Shown: piece by piece, positions 7,684-16,123 of the stretch
Numbering within the stretch: position 1 is the stretch's first letter
Layout: each line of letters opens with the position of its first letter
DNA from: 38-11 sp964539975
GTDB lineage: Bacteria; Bacillota; Clostridia; Tissierellales; Dethiosulfatibacteraceae
Assembly: GCA_964539975.1 (NCBI GenBank)
Contig: CAZIKK010000010.1
Location: 1 to 64,000 of the forward strand
Length of the DNA: 64,000 nt
Direction: 5' to 3'
Notes under the pieces: model-generated
Seen by the model: only the letters and a program-made list of their open reading frames with translations
Told to the model about the DNA's origin: nothing
Databases searched by the model: none
Made by a program: the position numbers and the translations under genes

Positions 7684-8865
7684 CTAGCGTTTGGACTCTA
7701 AGTGATCCATGCACCTGTAGACGGCTTCCCTCACAGATTTTTCTCTCGGGTCATTTATGCCGTAATAGCCCATTTTTCTTGTGAAGTAGGCATACCCTAG
7801 TTCTTTGTCCGGATCCGCAAAAGCAAAAGAACCTGTAGCGCCTAAGAACCCAAAGGCATTGCTATTCTCAGAAAACTTAAAAATTGGATCGGGTTTCATA
7901 AAGCCTAGTCCGTATCTGGTTTCCATGTTGATTACTTTGTCACGAAAGCCCTTTTTTGGTTTTTCTGGAAGTGCATTTAAGTGTCTGATGGTTTCTTCTT
8001 TCAGATTTAATTGTTTCCCACCATTGGCCAAAACACTGTACAGATACGCCACAGACCTGGCTGTTCCAATCCCATTGCCTGAAGGTTGTTCCACTCGCCA
8101 TGTTTCTCTGCTGTTGGGGTTATATCCCTTAATAAGCATTACTGATTTCATGAAGGGAGAAGACATGTTCAGCATGGCTTTTCTCATTCCATTTGGCAAT
8201 TTGTTGGCGTTAAGCAGGAGAAAAAAAGGGTTGATCATCTTGATTTGTGCGATTCTATCTTCAGATACCTCTTCAGGCAAACCTATGTGGAACTCCAAAT
8301 TTAGTGCGTTGGCGATTTCTTCTCTAAAATACACGCCTAAGCTACGATGCTTTCTGTCAACCCGCCTTACCAGTTCGCCCATGAAAAAACCAATCGTCCC
8401 AGCCTGATACCCTTGATACTCTCCTGGTCTCCACATTGGCTTTACTTCGGCGATTATCTCCGCTACTTTGTCCAAATCATTCAACTCTGTCACATCTATT
8501 CTGTTATCCAGTAATACCAATCCTCCTTGATGCGTCAGCAGTTGGCGAACGGTTAGGGTCTCTTTACCATTTTTTGAAAACTCAGGCCAATAGGTCGCCA
8601 CTTTTTCCTCATAATCCAACAAACCTTCTGAATGAAGTTTTGCTAAAACTGTAGCCGCCACACCCTTTGTTGCAGAAAAAACAGGCACCATCGTATCTTC
8701 TTTCCAAGTGTCCTCGTTTTTTCGGTAGCCCCCCCACAAATCAACGACTTTTTGTCCCTTATGAAAAACAACACACGCTGCACCTATTTCTTTTCTCTGC
8801 AAGAAATTCTTTTCAAACTCTGCCTTCACATTTTCAAATCCAGACATTACGCTTCCACTTACCAT
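7684..8865 (-). CDS. Serine hydrolase, beta-lactamase/esterase (EstB-like) family
   Basis: A 393-residue protein of the class C beta-lactamase-like superfamily, EstB/esterase branch. The active-site SxxK is VFSATK (Ser64, Lys67). The second motif Tyr lies in YQGYQAGTIGFFMGELV near residue 153, and a Gly-rich FGFLGATGSFAFADP segment near 340-355 takes the place of the KTG motif. There is no signal peptide, which argues for a cytoplasmic esterase or peptidase rather than a secreted beta-lactamase. ATG at 8865 has an AAAGAGGTG site. It converges on the PII-like gene at its 3' end. Confidence 0.85.
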   Translation of the reverse strand: MVSGSVMSGFENVKAEFEKNFLQRKEIGAACVVFHKGQKVVDLWGGYRKNEDTWKEDTMVPVFSATKGVAATVLAKLHSEGLLDYEEKVATYWPEFSKNGKETLTVRQLLTHQGGLVLLDNRIDVTELNDLDKVAEIIAEVKPMWRPGEYQGYQAGTIGFFMGELVRRVDRKHRSLGVYFREEIANALNLEFHIGLPEEVSEDRIAQIKMINPFFLLLNANKLPNGMRKAMLNMSSPFMKSVMLIKGYNPNSRETWRVEQPSGNGIGTARSVAYLYSVLANGGKQLNLKEETIRHLNALPEKPKKGFRDKVINMETRYGLGFMKPDPIFKFSENSNAFGFLGATGSFAFADPDKELGYAYFTRKMGYYGINDPREKSVREAVYRCMDHLESKR

Positions 8866-9056
8866 TCAACCCACACCTCTTTAGTCTATTTGTTTAATAA
8901 GTGTATCGAATCACTTAAATCAATCCATCCGCCCCAAGTATGATTGTCTCTCCACCTCTTGTGCCATTCCACACAAAGCGAATAATAAATTGCGCTTGAC
9001 AGAAATTGTTCATTGAATTAGGCTAATAGCATCACCTTTTATGACATGAGGTATTT

Positions 9057-9803
9057 ATGAGAATCATTATTTCTCCTGCAAAAAAAATGAAAGAAAACAC
9101 CCATATCCTGCCTGTCAAACAATTGCCCTTGTTTATAGAAGAAACTAAACAGCTGCTTGATTACATGAAAAGCTTGGATTATGAGACTTTAAAATCAATT
9201 TGGAAATGCAGCGACAAGCTGGCTTCTTTGAATTATAAGCGCATTCAAAGCATGAATCTACATGAAGGGTTAACTCCTGCTCTCATTTCTTATGAAGGTC
9301 TTCAATACCAATACATGGGCTCTACTGTATTTGACTCAAAAGCATACGCGTACCTTGAAGAGCACCTCCGAATTCTGTCCGGCTTCTATGGTGTTCTCAG
9401 ACCCTTTGATGGAGTCGTCCCTTATCGTCTGGAAATGCAATCCAAATTAAAAGGGAATCATCTTGACTCCCTGTATGATTTTTGGAGCTCTAAACTAGCC
9501 AATCAACTGATGTCTGAGAGCCAAACAATTGTCAATTTGGCTTCTAAAGAATACAGTGACGCTATTTCTAAGCATTTGAGTAAAAAGGTTCATTTCCTTA
9601 CCTGTGTGTTTGGGGAAATCATCCAAAACAAAGTCGTTGAAAAAGGCACTTTAGCAAAAATGGCTCGAGGAGAAATGGTGCGGTATCTGTCAGAAAAACA
9701 AATCCAGGATGTTGAGGCGATTAAAAGCTTCGATAGGCTAGACTATGTGTTTTCACATGATCTTTCGAACTCAACCACTTACGTTTTTCTAAAATACAAA
9801 TGA
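9057..9803 (+). CDS. yaaA: YaaA family peroxide-stress protein
   Basis: A 248-residue member of the UPF0246/YaaA family, beginning with the hallmark MRIIISPAKKM. Further typical elements are FDGVVPYRLEMQSKL and the C-terminal LSEKQIQDVEAIKSF region. In Escherichia coli the family lowers free intracellular iron and protects DNA from hydrogen peroxide; carrying that role over to this organism is inference. A TTGACA -35 at 8996-9001 lies upstream with only a weak -10 (TAGGCT or GCTAAT near 9019-9027). It is the only plus-strand gene between 7.7 kb and 15 kb. Confidence 0.9.
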   Translation: MRIIISPAKKMKENTHILPVKQLPLFIEETKQLLDYMKSLDYETLKSIWKCSDKLASLNYKRIQSMNLHEGLTPALISYEGLQYQYMGSTVFDSKAYAYLEEHLRILSGFYGVLRPFDGVVPYRLEMQSKLKGNHLDSLYDFWSSKLANQLMSESQTIVNLASKEYSDAISKHLSKKVHFLTCVFGEIIQNKVVEKGTLAKMARGEMVRYLSEKQIQDVEAIKSFDRLDYVFSHDLSNSTTYVFLKYK

Positions 9804-9827
9804 AATGTCTTTTCTCAAACGTTGAAA

Positions 9828-11585
9828 TCAACCTTCACAAATAAAAACCTCATTCTTTCCTCTTCTTTTCGCATTGTAAAGCGCTTTGTCCGTTCTGAAA
9901 ATCCAATCTTCACAAGGCTCATCTTCTTTTAACATTGCTACTCCAATACTAACCGTCACTGTGGGCATGGTCGATGCAAATCTACTTAAGTCCATCTCTT
10001 CGAACTGCTTGCGAATTCGTTCAGCAATTCTTTTAGCTTGCTCCCCATCTGTCTTCGGAAAAACAACCGCAAACTCTTCTCCTCCGATTCTACATGGATG
10101 ATCTTGATCTCTTGTGTTTGACTTAATGACTTCAGCAAGTGATTTCAATACTTGATCTCCAGCAGGATGCCCATATGTGTCGTTAAATACCTTGAAGTTA
10201 TCAACATCCAAATAAATTAAAGAAACGGATGTTTTTTCTTTTCTCGCTTGCTTACATATTTTTTTGTGTATGCCGTCAAAATATCTCCGATTAAAAAGCC
10301 CCGTCATACTATCTGTTAACATCATTCGCGACATTTCAATTTCTCTTTTTTGATACGATTCTTGTTCTTTTCTCATGTAACTGATACGATGTGCCAATGC
10401 AAAAGATAACAACAAACCTTCCAAACTTACCGATATTGTCATCGCATAAACAGTTGCATAACTGTGGCTTAACACGCCAAAACCCTGAAGAACGTATACA
10501 ATAACCGAAGTAAACAAGACCACGGTTGCCAGCAAATAGTAGCGCGCAGTCAAATTTCCTCTTCTAACCGATTCTATCGCCAGAACAACTAAGAAAAAAG
10601 GCATAACCGCACCTGGAAAGTAGGCCAAATAATTCGCATAAAACTTCCCTTCCAATAAAACAAGAGCAATGCCTACAAGGCAAATCCCACAGACTGCTAA
10701 AATGAATGGCTTTACTTTAGGAAAACAACGAGAAACATTGAGAAAAGAGGATGCAAAGAATAACGCAAACACAATGGAAGCAAACGTGGCAATAATCACA
10801 TAGTTTTCCAGTGCTTCCCCCCAATGAAAGCTAATAATTTTCAAAAATCCAGTAACTCCCAATTGGTATATTAACATAAAGAGCATATACCCAACATATA
10901 AAACATATAGCGAATCTTTCAAGGCAAAAAACAAGACTAAGTTGTACAGTATCATCGCTATCATGATGCCAAAAGCCACAGAAAGTACCAATACAATCAT
11001 CTGTTGATGCGCAAAAAACTGATTTTTTTCTTCAATTGTGATAGAAAAATTCTTTGAATAATCACTTTTTACATTGATATACAGGGGGCTTTCTTCGTCT
11101 AAATTTCCCGGGAGTTCGAAAACCGGGAAAAAATGTCCTGTCTCATTTTGGAAGCCTTCATAAAAAAAACCTCCTCGATAATGATGATAGGTCATTTCTC
11201 CATTTTCATTTACTGGCAAAAATAGATTGATCCGCTCAATCCCTGAGTTGTTTAAATAAATGAAATAATCTTTCCAATTTACCAAATGATTTTCTATACC
11301 CAAATCATTTATACTAAAAGCAATCCAGTGGGATTCCTGGCTCAAACCAAGCTGGAACACCTCATTAATGTGTTCCTTAAATAAACCTTCTCGTTCATAC
11401 GTCAATAAGTCTGCAAAACCGATATCATCCTTAGGATCACTCAAATATCTGGCATGACTGCCAACGTTGATTTTTCTCAAGTTATCGCTATAACCTACCT
11501 CCCCTTGCCCAAAGGCTGGAAAGATTCCAATAACGAGTATCGTCACAATTATTAAGCTAGCTATCGTTAGTGATCGCGTTTTCAT
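9828..11585 (-). CDS. Diguanylate cyclase with 7TMR-DISM sensor
   Basis: A 585-residue membrane sensor that makes c-di-GMP from two GTP. It has an N-terminal signal peptide, an extracellular 7TMR-DISMED2-like domain to about residue 180, seven membrane helices at about 185-390 (7TMR-DISM), a short coiled linker, and a C-terminal GGDEF domain. The active site is intact as GGEEF near residue 520. Exactly five residues before it is RDQD, the RxxD inhibitory site, so product feedback is expected. ATG at 11585 has an AGGG site; another ATG four codons upstream has none. The carbohydrate or other ligand of the outer domain is unknown. Confidence 0.9.
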   Translation of the reverse strand: MKTRSLTIASLIIVTILVIGIFPAFGQGEVGYSDNLRKINVGSHARYLSDPKDDIGFADLLTYEREGLFKEHINEVFQLGLSQESHWIAFSINDLGIENHLVNWKDYFIYLNNSGIERINLFLPVNENGEMTYHHYRGGFFYEGFQNETGHFFPVFELPGNLDEESPLYINVKSDYSKNFSITIEEKNQFFAHQQMIVLVLSVAFGIMIAMILYNLVLFFALKDSLYVLYVGYMLFMLIYQLGVTGFLKIISFHWGEALENYVIIATFASIVFALFFASSFLNVSRCFPKVKPFILAVCGICLVGIALVLLEGKFYANYLAYFPGAVMPFFLVVLAIESVRRGNLTARYYLLATVVLFTSVIVYVLQGFGVLSHSYATVYAMTISVSLEGLLLSFALAHRISYMRKEQESYQKREIEMSRMMLTDSMTGLFNRRYFDGIHKKICKQARKEKTSVSLIYLDVDNFKVFNDTYGHPAGDQVLKSLAEVIKSNTRDQDHPCRIGGEEFAVVFPKTDGEQAKRIAERIRKQFEEMDLSRFASTMPTVTVSIGVAMLKEDEPCEDWIFRTDKALYNAKRRGKNEVFICEG

Positions 11586-11704
11586 AAATGCCCTCATGTT
11601 GTTTCAATTTGTAAATGATTAACCTTTCTATGATATTTTATTACAGGAACCCTAAAATAGAAAGCTCTATTTCATTCATTTTTAATGCATTTATACAAAC
11701 ACAC

Positions 11705-12163
11705 TCATAATAAATCCAATATTTTAAATATTTCGCCGTTGCTAAGGATATCCTTCATGGAATTTCCATAGTGAATATGTCTAATGACACCTTTTTTATC
11801 AATCACCATCTGAGCTGGCATTCGACCAAGCTTGATGAGGTTTACCTTTTGACCAAACATATCTGCCACTATGTGTTCTGGATCAGGAATGCCTACAAAA
11901 GGCATCTCGTTTTCTATCCAATATTTGGCAAAGGACGATCTATCTTCCGGCCCTACTGCCACTACAATTGTGTCTCTTTCTTGAAACAAGGAATAATCTT
12001 GACGCAACTGCGTCATGTGCTTTCTGCAATAAGGTCAAACAAATCCTCGGTTAAAAACCAGAAAAATATTAGCTTTCCCGAAGTGATCAGAAATCTTGAA
12101 CTCTTTTCCTTGATAATCCAATGCTGAAAAATCCGGCGCTTTTCGATTCAATTCTAGTGACAT
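11705..12163 (-). CDS. Peroxiredoxin-like selenoprotein (in-frame UGA = Sec)
   Basis: A 152-residue thioredoxin-fold protein of the PRX-like2 (AhpC/TSA) group, readable only if the in-frame TGA at 12037-12035 is decoded as selenocysteine. The frame starts at an ATG with a GGAGGGG site (MSLELNRKAPDFSALD), runs 42 codons into FNRGFV, meets TGA, and continues in the same frame as PYCRKHM. The motif is therefore U43-x-x-C46, where relatives have RGFxCPxC. The rest (TIVVAVGPEDRSSF; GRMPAQMVIDKKGVIRHIHYG) is well conserved and undecayed. A stem-loop suited to a bacterial SECIS begins 19 bases after the UGA. A plain gene caller would give only a 103-residue fragment. The expected role is reduction of peroxides or disulfides. 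Confidence 0.85.
12000..12015 (-). promoter_or_regulatory. Candidate bacterial SECIS element
   Basis: On the minus strand TGACGC and GCGTCA form a perfect 6-bp stem around the loop AGTT, starting 19 bases after the UGA. Distance, a short apical loop with G among its first two bases and a following U fit the general bacterial SECIS model. It lies inside the coding region, as bacterial SECIS elements do. Confidence 0.65.
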
Positions 12164-12232
12164 TCTACCCCTCCTGTACTTATTTAATCAAACACATAAT
12201 ACCCTTTAAGATCATCCGTGGGTATCTATTCG

Positions 12233-12275
12233 CTTCGTGAAAAGCCACCTCAGTCGAAGGTGGCTTTTCACGAAG
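12233..12275 (-). terminator. Long perfect inverted repeat between two genes
   Basis: An 18-bp perfect stem (CTTCGTGAAAAGCCACCT and its complement) with a 7-base loop, immediately after the EthD-like gene and upstream of the selenoprotein gene. It probably ends or stabilises the EthD transcript, although no clear T-run follows on either strand. Confidence 0.55.
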
Positions 12276-12280
12276 ATTTC

Positions 12281-12589
12281 TTAAATCACTTCACTCATCT
12301 GAATGATTGGTTGCACATCTGTGTAGTTAGGTGTATCTTTGCCCATTTCCTCAGCATGAGGAAGAAACGCCTTTTGAAACGTTTCCATTGAGTCAAAATA
12401 CAAATGGGCAATCACCACATACTTTGGTTGACTTCCTGGAGCTCCTCCACTCAATCCATGTTCAATTTCTCCTCTCAAGCACAGATCTCCAAGCATTTTC
12501 ATCACCATCGGCACATGTTTTTCTTTGTAATACGTCAAATCAAATCTGGATCCCTCTTTATTTGGGTACAATGCAGTAAATTTTATCAT
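12281..12589 (-). CDS. EthD-like family protein
   Basis: A 102-residue ferredoxin-like dimeric alpha/beta-barrel protein of the EthD family. It begins with IKFTALYPNKEG, then FDLTYYKEKHVPMVMKMLGD, the segment in which the YY..H residues are conserved, and has YVVIAHLYFDSMETFQKAF near residues 60-78. ATG at 12589 follows an AAGGAGG site; a longer frame of 15 codons lacks one. Known members are associated with ring-substrate degradation, but many, like this one, stand alone and have no assigned reaction. It is followed by a long inverted repeat. Confidence 0.8.
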   Translation of the reverse strand: MIKFTALYPNKEGSRFDLTYYKEKHVPMVMKMLGDLCLRGEIEHGLSGGAPGSQPKYVVIAHLYFDSMETFQKAFLPHAEEMGKDTPNYTDVQPIIQMSEVI

Positions 12590-12693
12590 CCCATCAACCT
12601 CCTTCAAAATATTTCCCAAAAACCTCTTGATCAAACCATATGTGGTCTCAGTAATATTATATCATATCCGTTTATTACTAAATAGACTTTCCT

Positions 12694-13233
12694 TTATTCT
12701 TGTGCCAAGACTTTTGTCAAGTAGATGGTCATCACAGCCATGTTAACTAGAAACACCAATAATCCTTCCAACAACAAAATCCCCATGTATAAGACATTGC
12801 TTCCCTTAGACAATCTTATCATCATGCTGTTTAAAGGAATCAAAAACAAATACTCCGTTAGAATCATCCCCATCCACAATATAACCGCCACCAACAAAAC
12901 ATACCCGGCAGACGATACCAAACCCCTTCTCAGATTTAAATCACGATCTATCAACAAAAGTCTCATCCCAAGGGCAAGCACCACATAACCTGCTACAAAT
13001 ACTATCTGCGTCTGAAAAAACATGGGTGCTACCAAAAATAAGCCCACGGATACATACAGATAATAATTCATTTTTTGGCCTTTTGAAAAAATCACAATGA
13101 TAGCCGGAACAAAACATGCTGCAAGTATGCTAATCGTCCCACGGAATAGCATCAAATTGATAATGGATAAAGCAAGTGCAAAAGCTGATGCGGTCAGGGT
13201 GTTAGTAGCATTCAATGTCCGTGATTTTTCCAT
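12694..13233 (-). CDS. Small polytopic membrane protein, unknown
   Basis: A 179-residue protein with about five or six hydrophobic helices and short polar loops; the C-terminus is TIYLTKVLAQE. I see no family signature. It lies 9 bases downstream of another small membrane protein and they are almost certainly co-transcribed, so they may form one membrane complex. The layout of two hydrophobic proteins without an ATPase next to them gives no transport assignment. Confidence 0.7.
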   Translation of the reverse strand: MEKSRTLNATNTLTASAFALALSIINLMLFRGTISILAACFVPAIIVIFSKGQKMNYYLYVSVGLFLVAPMFFQTQIVFVAGYVVLALGMRLLLIDRDLNLRRGLVSSAGYVLLVAVILWMGMILTEYLFLIPLNSMMIRLSKGSNVLYMGILLLEGLLVFLVNMAVMTIYLTKVLAQE

Positions 13234-13242
13234 AACTACTCC

Positions 13243-13878
13243 TTATTCCTGTCTAGTAGTATCTCTCCTATCCTTCTGTTTCAATTGAGAAAACGTTCCT
13301 ACGCTTAAGCCCAAACCTAATCCTAGAGCCAAAGCAATCGCCAATGCATTTAAGTCGATGGGGCCAATCATTCTAAAAAGCTTTTCCAATCCTTCTTTAA
13401 TAGGAGCTCCTTTATTAAGTGCCACCACCAACGCTCCAAAAGGAATCGCCGAGATAGCGCAAATACCAAAAAACCACCTGATGGCCTTTCGCCCATATAA
13501 AGAAGCACCTACGGAAGCTCCAAAAATTCCAACTATCATCATAATTGCCAACCCATCCGGTATGCCCGATGTCCCAAATACATCGTATACCATAGATAGG
13601 AGCGCTCCTACCCCTTCAAACAAGCCAAACGTTATGATGAGTCCTACTGGCATTGAAATAGCTCCCACCAAAGTCATATTCAACAACTTTGAACCTGCTT
13701 TCATTGACAAACCGTACAGCAAGGCTCCTAAACCACCAGAGATCATCATGCCGATAACATAGTTATTTGTTCGTAGAATCACCACACTTGACACTAGACC
13801 GCTAATTAGGAATGCCGCCAAACCTTTCAAGGATGACATCACTGCGTATGTGCCTCCTATTCTTTCGTTGTTCAACAT
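13243..13878 (-). CDS. Small polytopic membrane protein, unknown
   Basis: A 211-residue protein with about six or seven hydrophobic helices rich in Gly and Ala (for example LAIALALGLGLGLSVG near the end) and a basic tail, KQKDRRDTTRQE. The family is not recognised. It is the first gene of a two-gene unit with the 179-residue membrane protein. The ribosome binding site GGGAGG lies within a small hairpin (ACGCC...GGCGT, 13886-13901) that could limit translation. A good promoter lies about 105-130 bases upstream. Confidence 0.7.
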   Translation of the reverse strand: MLNNERIGGTYAVMSSLKGLAAFLISGLVSSVVILRTNNYVIGMMISGGLGALLYGLSMKAGSKLLNMTLVGAISMPVGLIITFGLFEGVGALLSMVYDVFGTSGIPDGLAIMMIVGIFGASVGASLYGRKAIRWFFGICAISAIPFGALVVALNKGAPIKEGLEKLFRMIGPIDLNALAIALALGLGLGLSVGTFSQLKQKDRRDTTRQE

Positions 13879-13982
13879 ATATAACGCCTCCCTTTGGCGT
13901 AAAAGTTTCGCTGAACTACGCTGCCAGCAAGAGAATCTATCATTTCCGCAAAGTGATAAATTGACTTGCTATCTATGATTTG

Positions 13983-14011
13983 ATTCTACTCTTTTTTTCA
14001 TCATAGTTCAA
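13983..14011 (-). promoter_or_regulatory. Promoter of the two membrane-protein genes
   Basis: On the minus strand TTGAAC (14011-14006), a 17-base spacer and TAGAAT (13988-13983) form a good sigma-A promoter. Apart from this and the hairpin at the ribosome binding site I see nothing in 13879-14144. Confidence 0.6.
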
Positions 14012-14144
14012 TTTATTTCCTCAAGAGCCAAACTTGCAACCTTTTGGGCATGGATCTCTGTCGTATTAAAGATGGGTGTTTTGCTATCGCTTTCATATTG
14101 TCTTTCTCTAATAGCTCATCTTGTCCTTCTCTTCGTCTTCTCAC

Positions 14145-14777
14145 TTATTCGTTCTTTTTTGAAGTGCCATCCGTAAATAATATTTGGTTTATATCGTAAA
14201 TAAAAATCAAATTTTCATACTCTGTATTATATACTTTAACATCATCATTGATGAACTCATTAATCTCTAAAGAAAGGTCCTTATTCATAACTGTTTCACC
14301 AGCCTTTACCACATCACTGGTCAAATCGCACTTGACTCTAAGTATGGTTTCTCCAAACATGTCCTGAATGTCCAGGACACCTTGAATGCCTTTGATATCT
14401 TTTTCTGTGTGGTTTGTAATGCTAAAATGGAAGGTTGAATAACTACTAAAGATCCACTTATCAGTATTTTTCGGTGTGTTTACTTTGTCAATCACTGCGA
14501 CTGTTACATCATTTTCTTCAAGTCTCCTTTCCTCCAATAGCTCTCCAATTAGGAGTTCTAGTTCTAGTTTTTCAGACAAGGCAGCATCTCTTTCTCTTTG
14601 CAACTCCACTACTTTTTGCTCTAGTGAATCAATCTTCTTTGATGCGTCTTGTAATTGATCCTTAAGATTATTATTCTCTGTTTCAAGTGATCCTATGTCT
14701 GTTGTAGCATTTGTACAACCGATAAGAACAGATAGTTGCAACACCAAGATCAATGATAGAATCTTTCGCTTTCCCAT
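14145..14777 (-). CDS. Coiled-coil lipoprotein
   Basis: A 210-residue exported lipoprotein. The signal peptide ends in the lipobox VLIGC, with the acylated Cys at residue 21. Residues 28-85 form a strong heptad coiled coil rich in Leu, Glu and Lys. The C-terminal half (about 90-205) looks like a beta-sandwich of the kind seen in FxLYD/DUF4352-like surface lipoproteins (FSSYSTFHFSITNHTEKDIKGI; VVKAGETVMNKDL). It is probably anchored in the outer leaflet of the cytoplasmic membrane. No enzymatic role is evident. Confidence 0.75.
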   Translation of the reverse strand: MGKRKILSLILVLQLSVLIGCTNATTDIGSLETENNNLKDQLQDASKKIDSLEQKVVELQRERDAALSEKLELELLIGELLEERRLEENDVTVAVIDKVNTPKNTDKWIFSSYSTFHFSITNHTEKDIKGIQGVLDIQDMFGETILRVKCDLTSDVVKAGETVMNKDLSLEINEFINDDVKVYNTEYENLIFIYDINQILFTDGTSKKNE

Positions 14778-15021
14778 TTTTTAACCCTTACCCTTTCAAT
14801 TCATTTTTTGACATATAACCCATTCTTAACAAAAGTTAATCTAATCCCATTCAATAACTATCTAAATTATAGTTTATAATCTAGCTCTGATCAAGTTGCT
14901 GCCAATGTTTGACCACACGTTTTTGAATACCTTTTGTTTCAAATTTTTTATGTTAGACGTTCTCTATTTATTATTATCGAAAATCGTGTATAATATAGTA
15001 AAAGTGAAAGGAGTTGAGAGA

Positions 15022-15606
15022 ATGAGTAAAACATTGAAAGGGATGATTCTAGGAATCATTATTGGTGCCGTTTTAATGCTACCCATTTCTTCTTATGCTA
15101 GTGCTTTAAAGCAGTATCTCTTAGTCCCTGCACAATATCCTATTTATGTTGACGACAACTTATACGAAGGTGATTTGCCTATTCTTAATTATGAAGGTTC
15201 TACTTATGTTCCATTAAGAACGCTAAGTGAACTTCTGGATGTTGACATATCTTGGAACGACCTATCCAGACAGGTTGAGATTACTCATAAGGATTTGACT
15301 GAGAATCAAGCGTTTCGTCATATTTATGTTAGCGGTCAACAAGGCAACTATGTTATAACAGGGGAAGCCCGTGTCTTCGAAGCCACTGTGCAGTATGAGG
15401 TAGAAGATGGACATTTTGTTTATCTTGAAGGATTTGAGACGGCTAGCGAAGGTGCTCCCAATTGGGGGACATTCAGTATTGAAATAGATATCCCAGAAAC
15501 AGATTTACCTAAGAACGCAACCTTAATGCTGGTCTTATTTGAAGAGAGCGCCATAGATGGTTCACGCATTAATGAATTGATTGTAGTGCTGGAAGTTTTT
15601 CCTTAA
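15022..15606 (+). CDS. Copper amine oxidase N-domain plus Gmad2-like exported protein
   Basis: A 194-residue secreted protein. Residues 1-28 are a signal peptide (GMILGIIIGAVLMLPISSYASA). Residues about 35-92 match the copper amine oxidase N-terminal domain (YPIYVDDN ... LNYEGSTYVPLRTLSELLDVDISWND), a cell-surface module in Firmicutes with no catalytic role. Residues about 97-194 resemble the Gmad2 immunoglobulin-like domain of spore-germination proteins (GEARVFEATVQYEVEDGHF; FEESAIDGSRINELIVVLEVF). ATG at 15022 follows a GAAAGGAG site; the open frame extends further upstream without one. A TATAAT at 14989-14994 is a likely -10. The binding role is unknown. Confidence 0.8.
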   Translation: MSKTLKGMILGIIIGAVLMLPISSYASALKQYLLVPAQYPIYVDDNLYEGDLPILNYEGSTYVPLRTLSELLDVDISWNDLSRQVEITHKDLTENQAFRHIYVSGQQGNYVITGEARVFEATVQYEVEDGHFVYLEGFETASEGAPNWGTFSIEIDIPETDLPKNATLMLVLFEESAIDGSRINELIVVLEVFP

Positions 15607-16080
15607 GCGAATTCACTTACACCTATACCTGAAAACAATCGCCTTGTCATCAGTAAGCGCACAATAAAAAAAAACCCAGCCCCTTAAGAGCTTGATTACT
15701 CTCAAGGCATAAGGTATGCGCCCAAAACCTCCTCCACTGCTTTTGGGTGCATTTAAAATCTTTGGGTGTATTTTGGGTGCAATGATTATCTCTTAAAAAA
15801 CGAAAACCCGTTGGAATCAACGGGTTTCGATTGTATCAGACATTGTGTTCTTATAGTCAGCTACATTAGCCAAATCACAGATTTGGATTCCGTGACATCT
15901 GACCTACTACGTAATCATAGATTACTGTTAGGTCATTATGGTGAAGGCGGTGGGAGAAATCACTTCGCCTTATAGCTCGTGCTTTTGTACGTCACTTCGT
16001 TCCTCTCGCTCTGTCCTAAAACCTGCATTTAGCAGCTTTTACTCGGTCGCGCCCTCTCAGGGTTCGACTCCCTTCCAATC
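15607..16080. other. Geneless scar with att-like repeats next to tmRNA
   Basis: I see no credible gene here. The stretch holds TTTGGGTG repeats (about 15738-15780), a terminator-like hairpin AAACCCGTT/AACGGGTTT (about 15804-15828), an imperfect inverted repeat TGACCTA...TTAGGTCA enclosing GTAATC/GATTAC (about 15899-15935), and an 18-bp exact copy of the tmRNA 3' end at 15939-15956. A 13-bp inverted copy of the tmRNA T-arm is at 16060-16072. This is what a decayed integrative element at ssrA would leave. Confidence 0.5.
15939..15956. repeat. 18-bp direct repeat of the tmRNA 3' end (att-like)
   Basis: TGGTGAAGGCGGTGGGAG is identical to 16124-16141, which encodes the last 18 bases of tmRNA including CCA. 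Tyrosine integrases often use the 3' end of ssrA as attachment site and leave such a copy. Confidence 0.6.
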
Positions 16081-16123
16081 AAAAAGTCGATAAAACACCC
16101 TTTCAGGTGTTTTATCGACTTTT
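16081..16123 (-). terminator. Terminator of tmRNA
   Basis: A 19-bp stem, AAAAAGTCGATAAAACACC with its perfect complement, directly follows the tmRNA 3' CCA on the minus strand and ends in a run of T. It would work in both directions. Confidence 0.85.

Noticed and set aside
11705..12163. Peroxiredoxin gene as a pseudogene broken by a stop codon
   Set aside because: The stop is TGA exactly at the active-site Cys, the frame continues undecayed on both sides, and a hairpin suited to a SECIS follows. Random decay would not place the stop there.
16040..16078. A possible tRNA on the plus strand ending in GGGTTCGACTCCC
   Set aside because: The T-arm-like piece has no matching acceptor, D or anticodon arm; it is an inverted fragment of the tmRNA T-arm.
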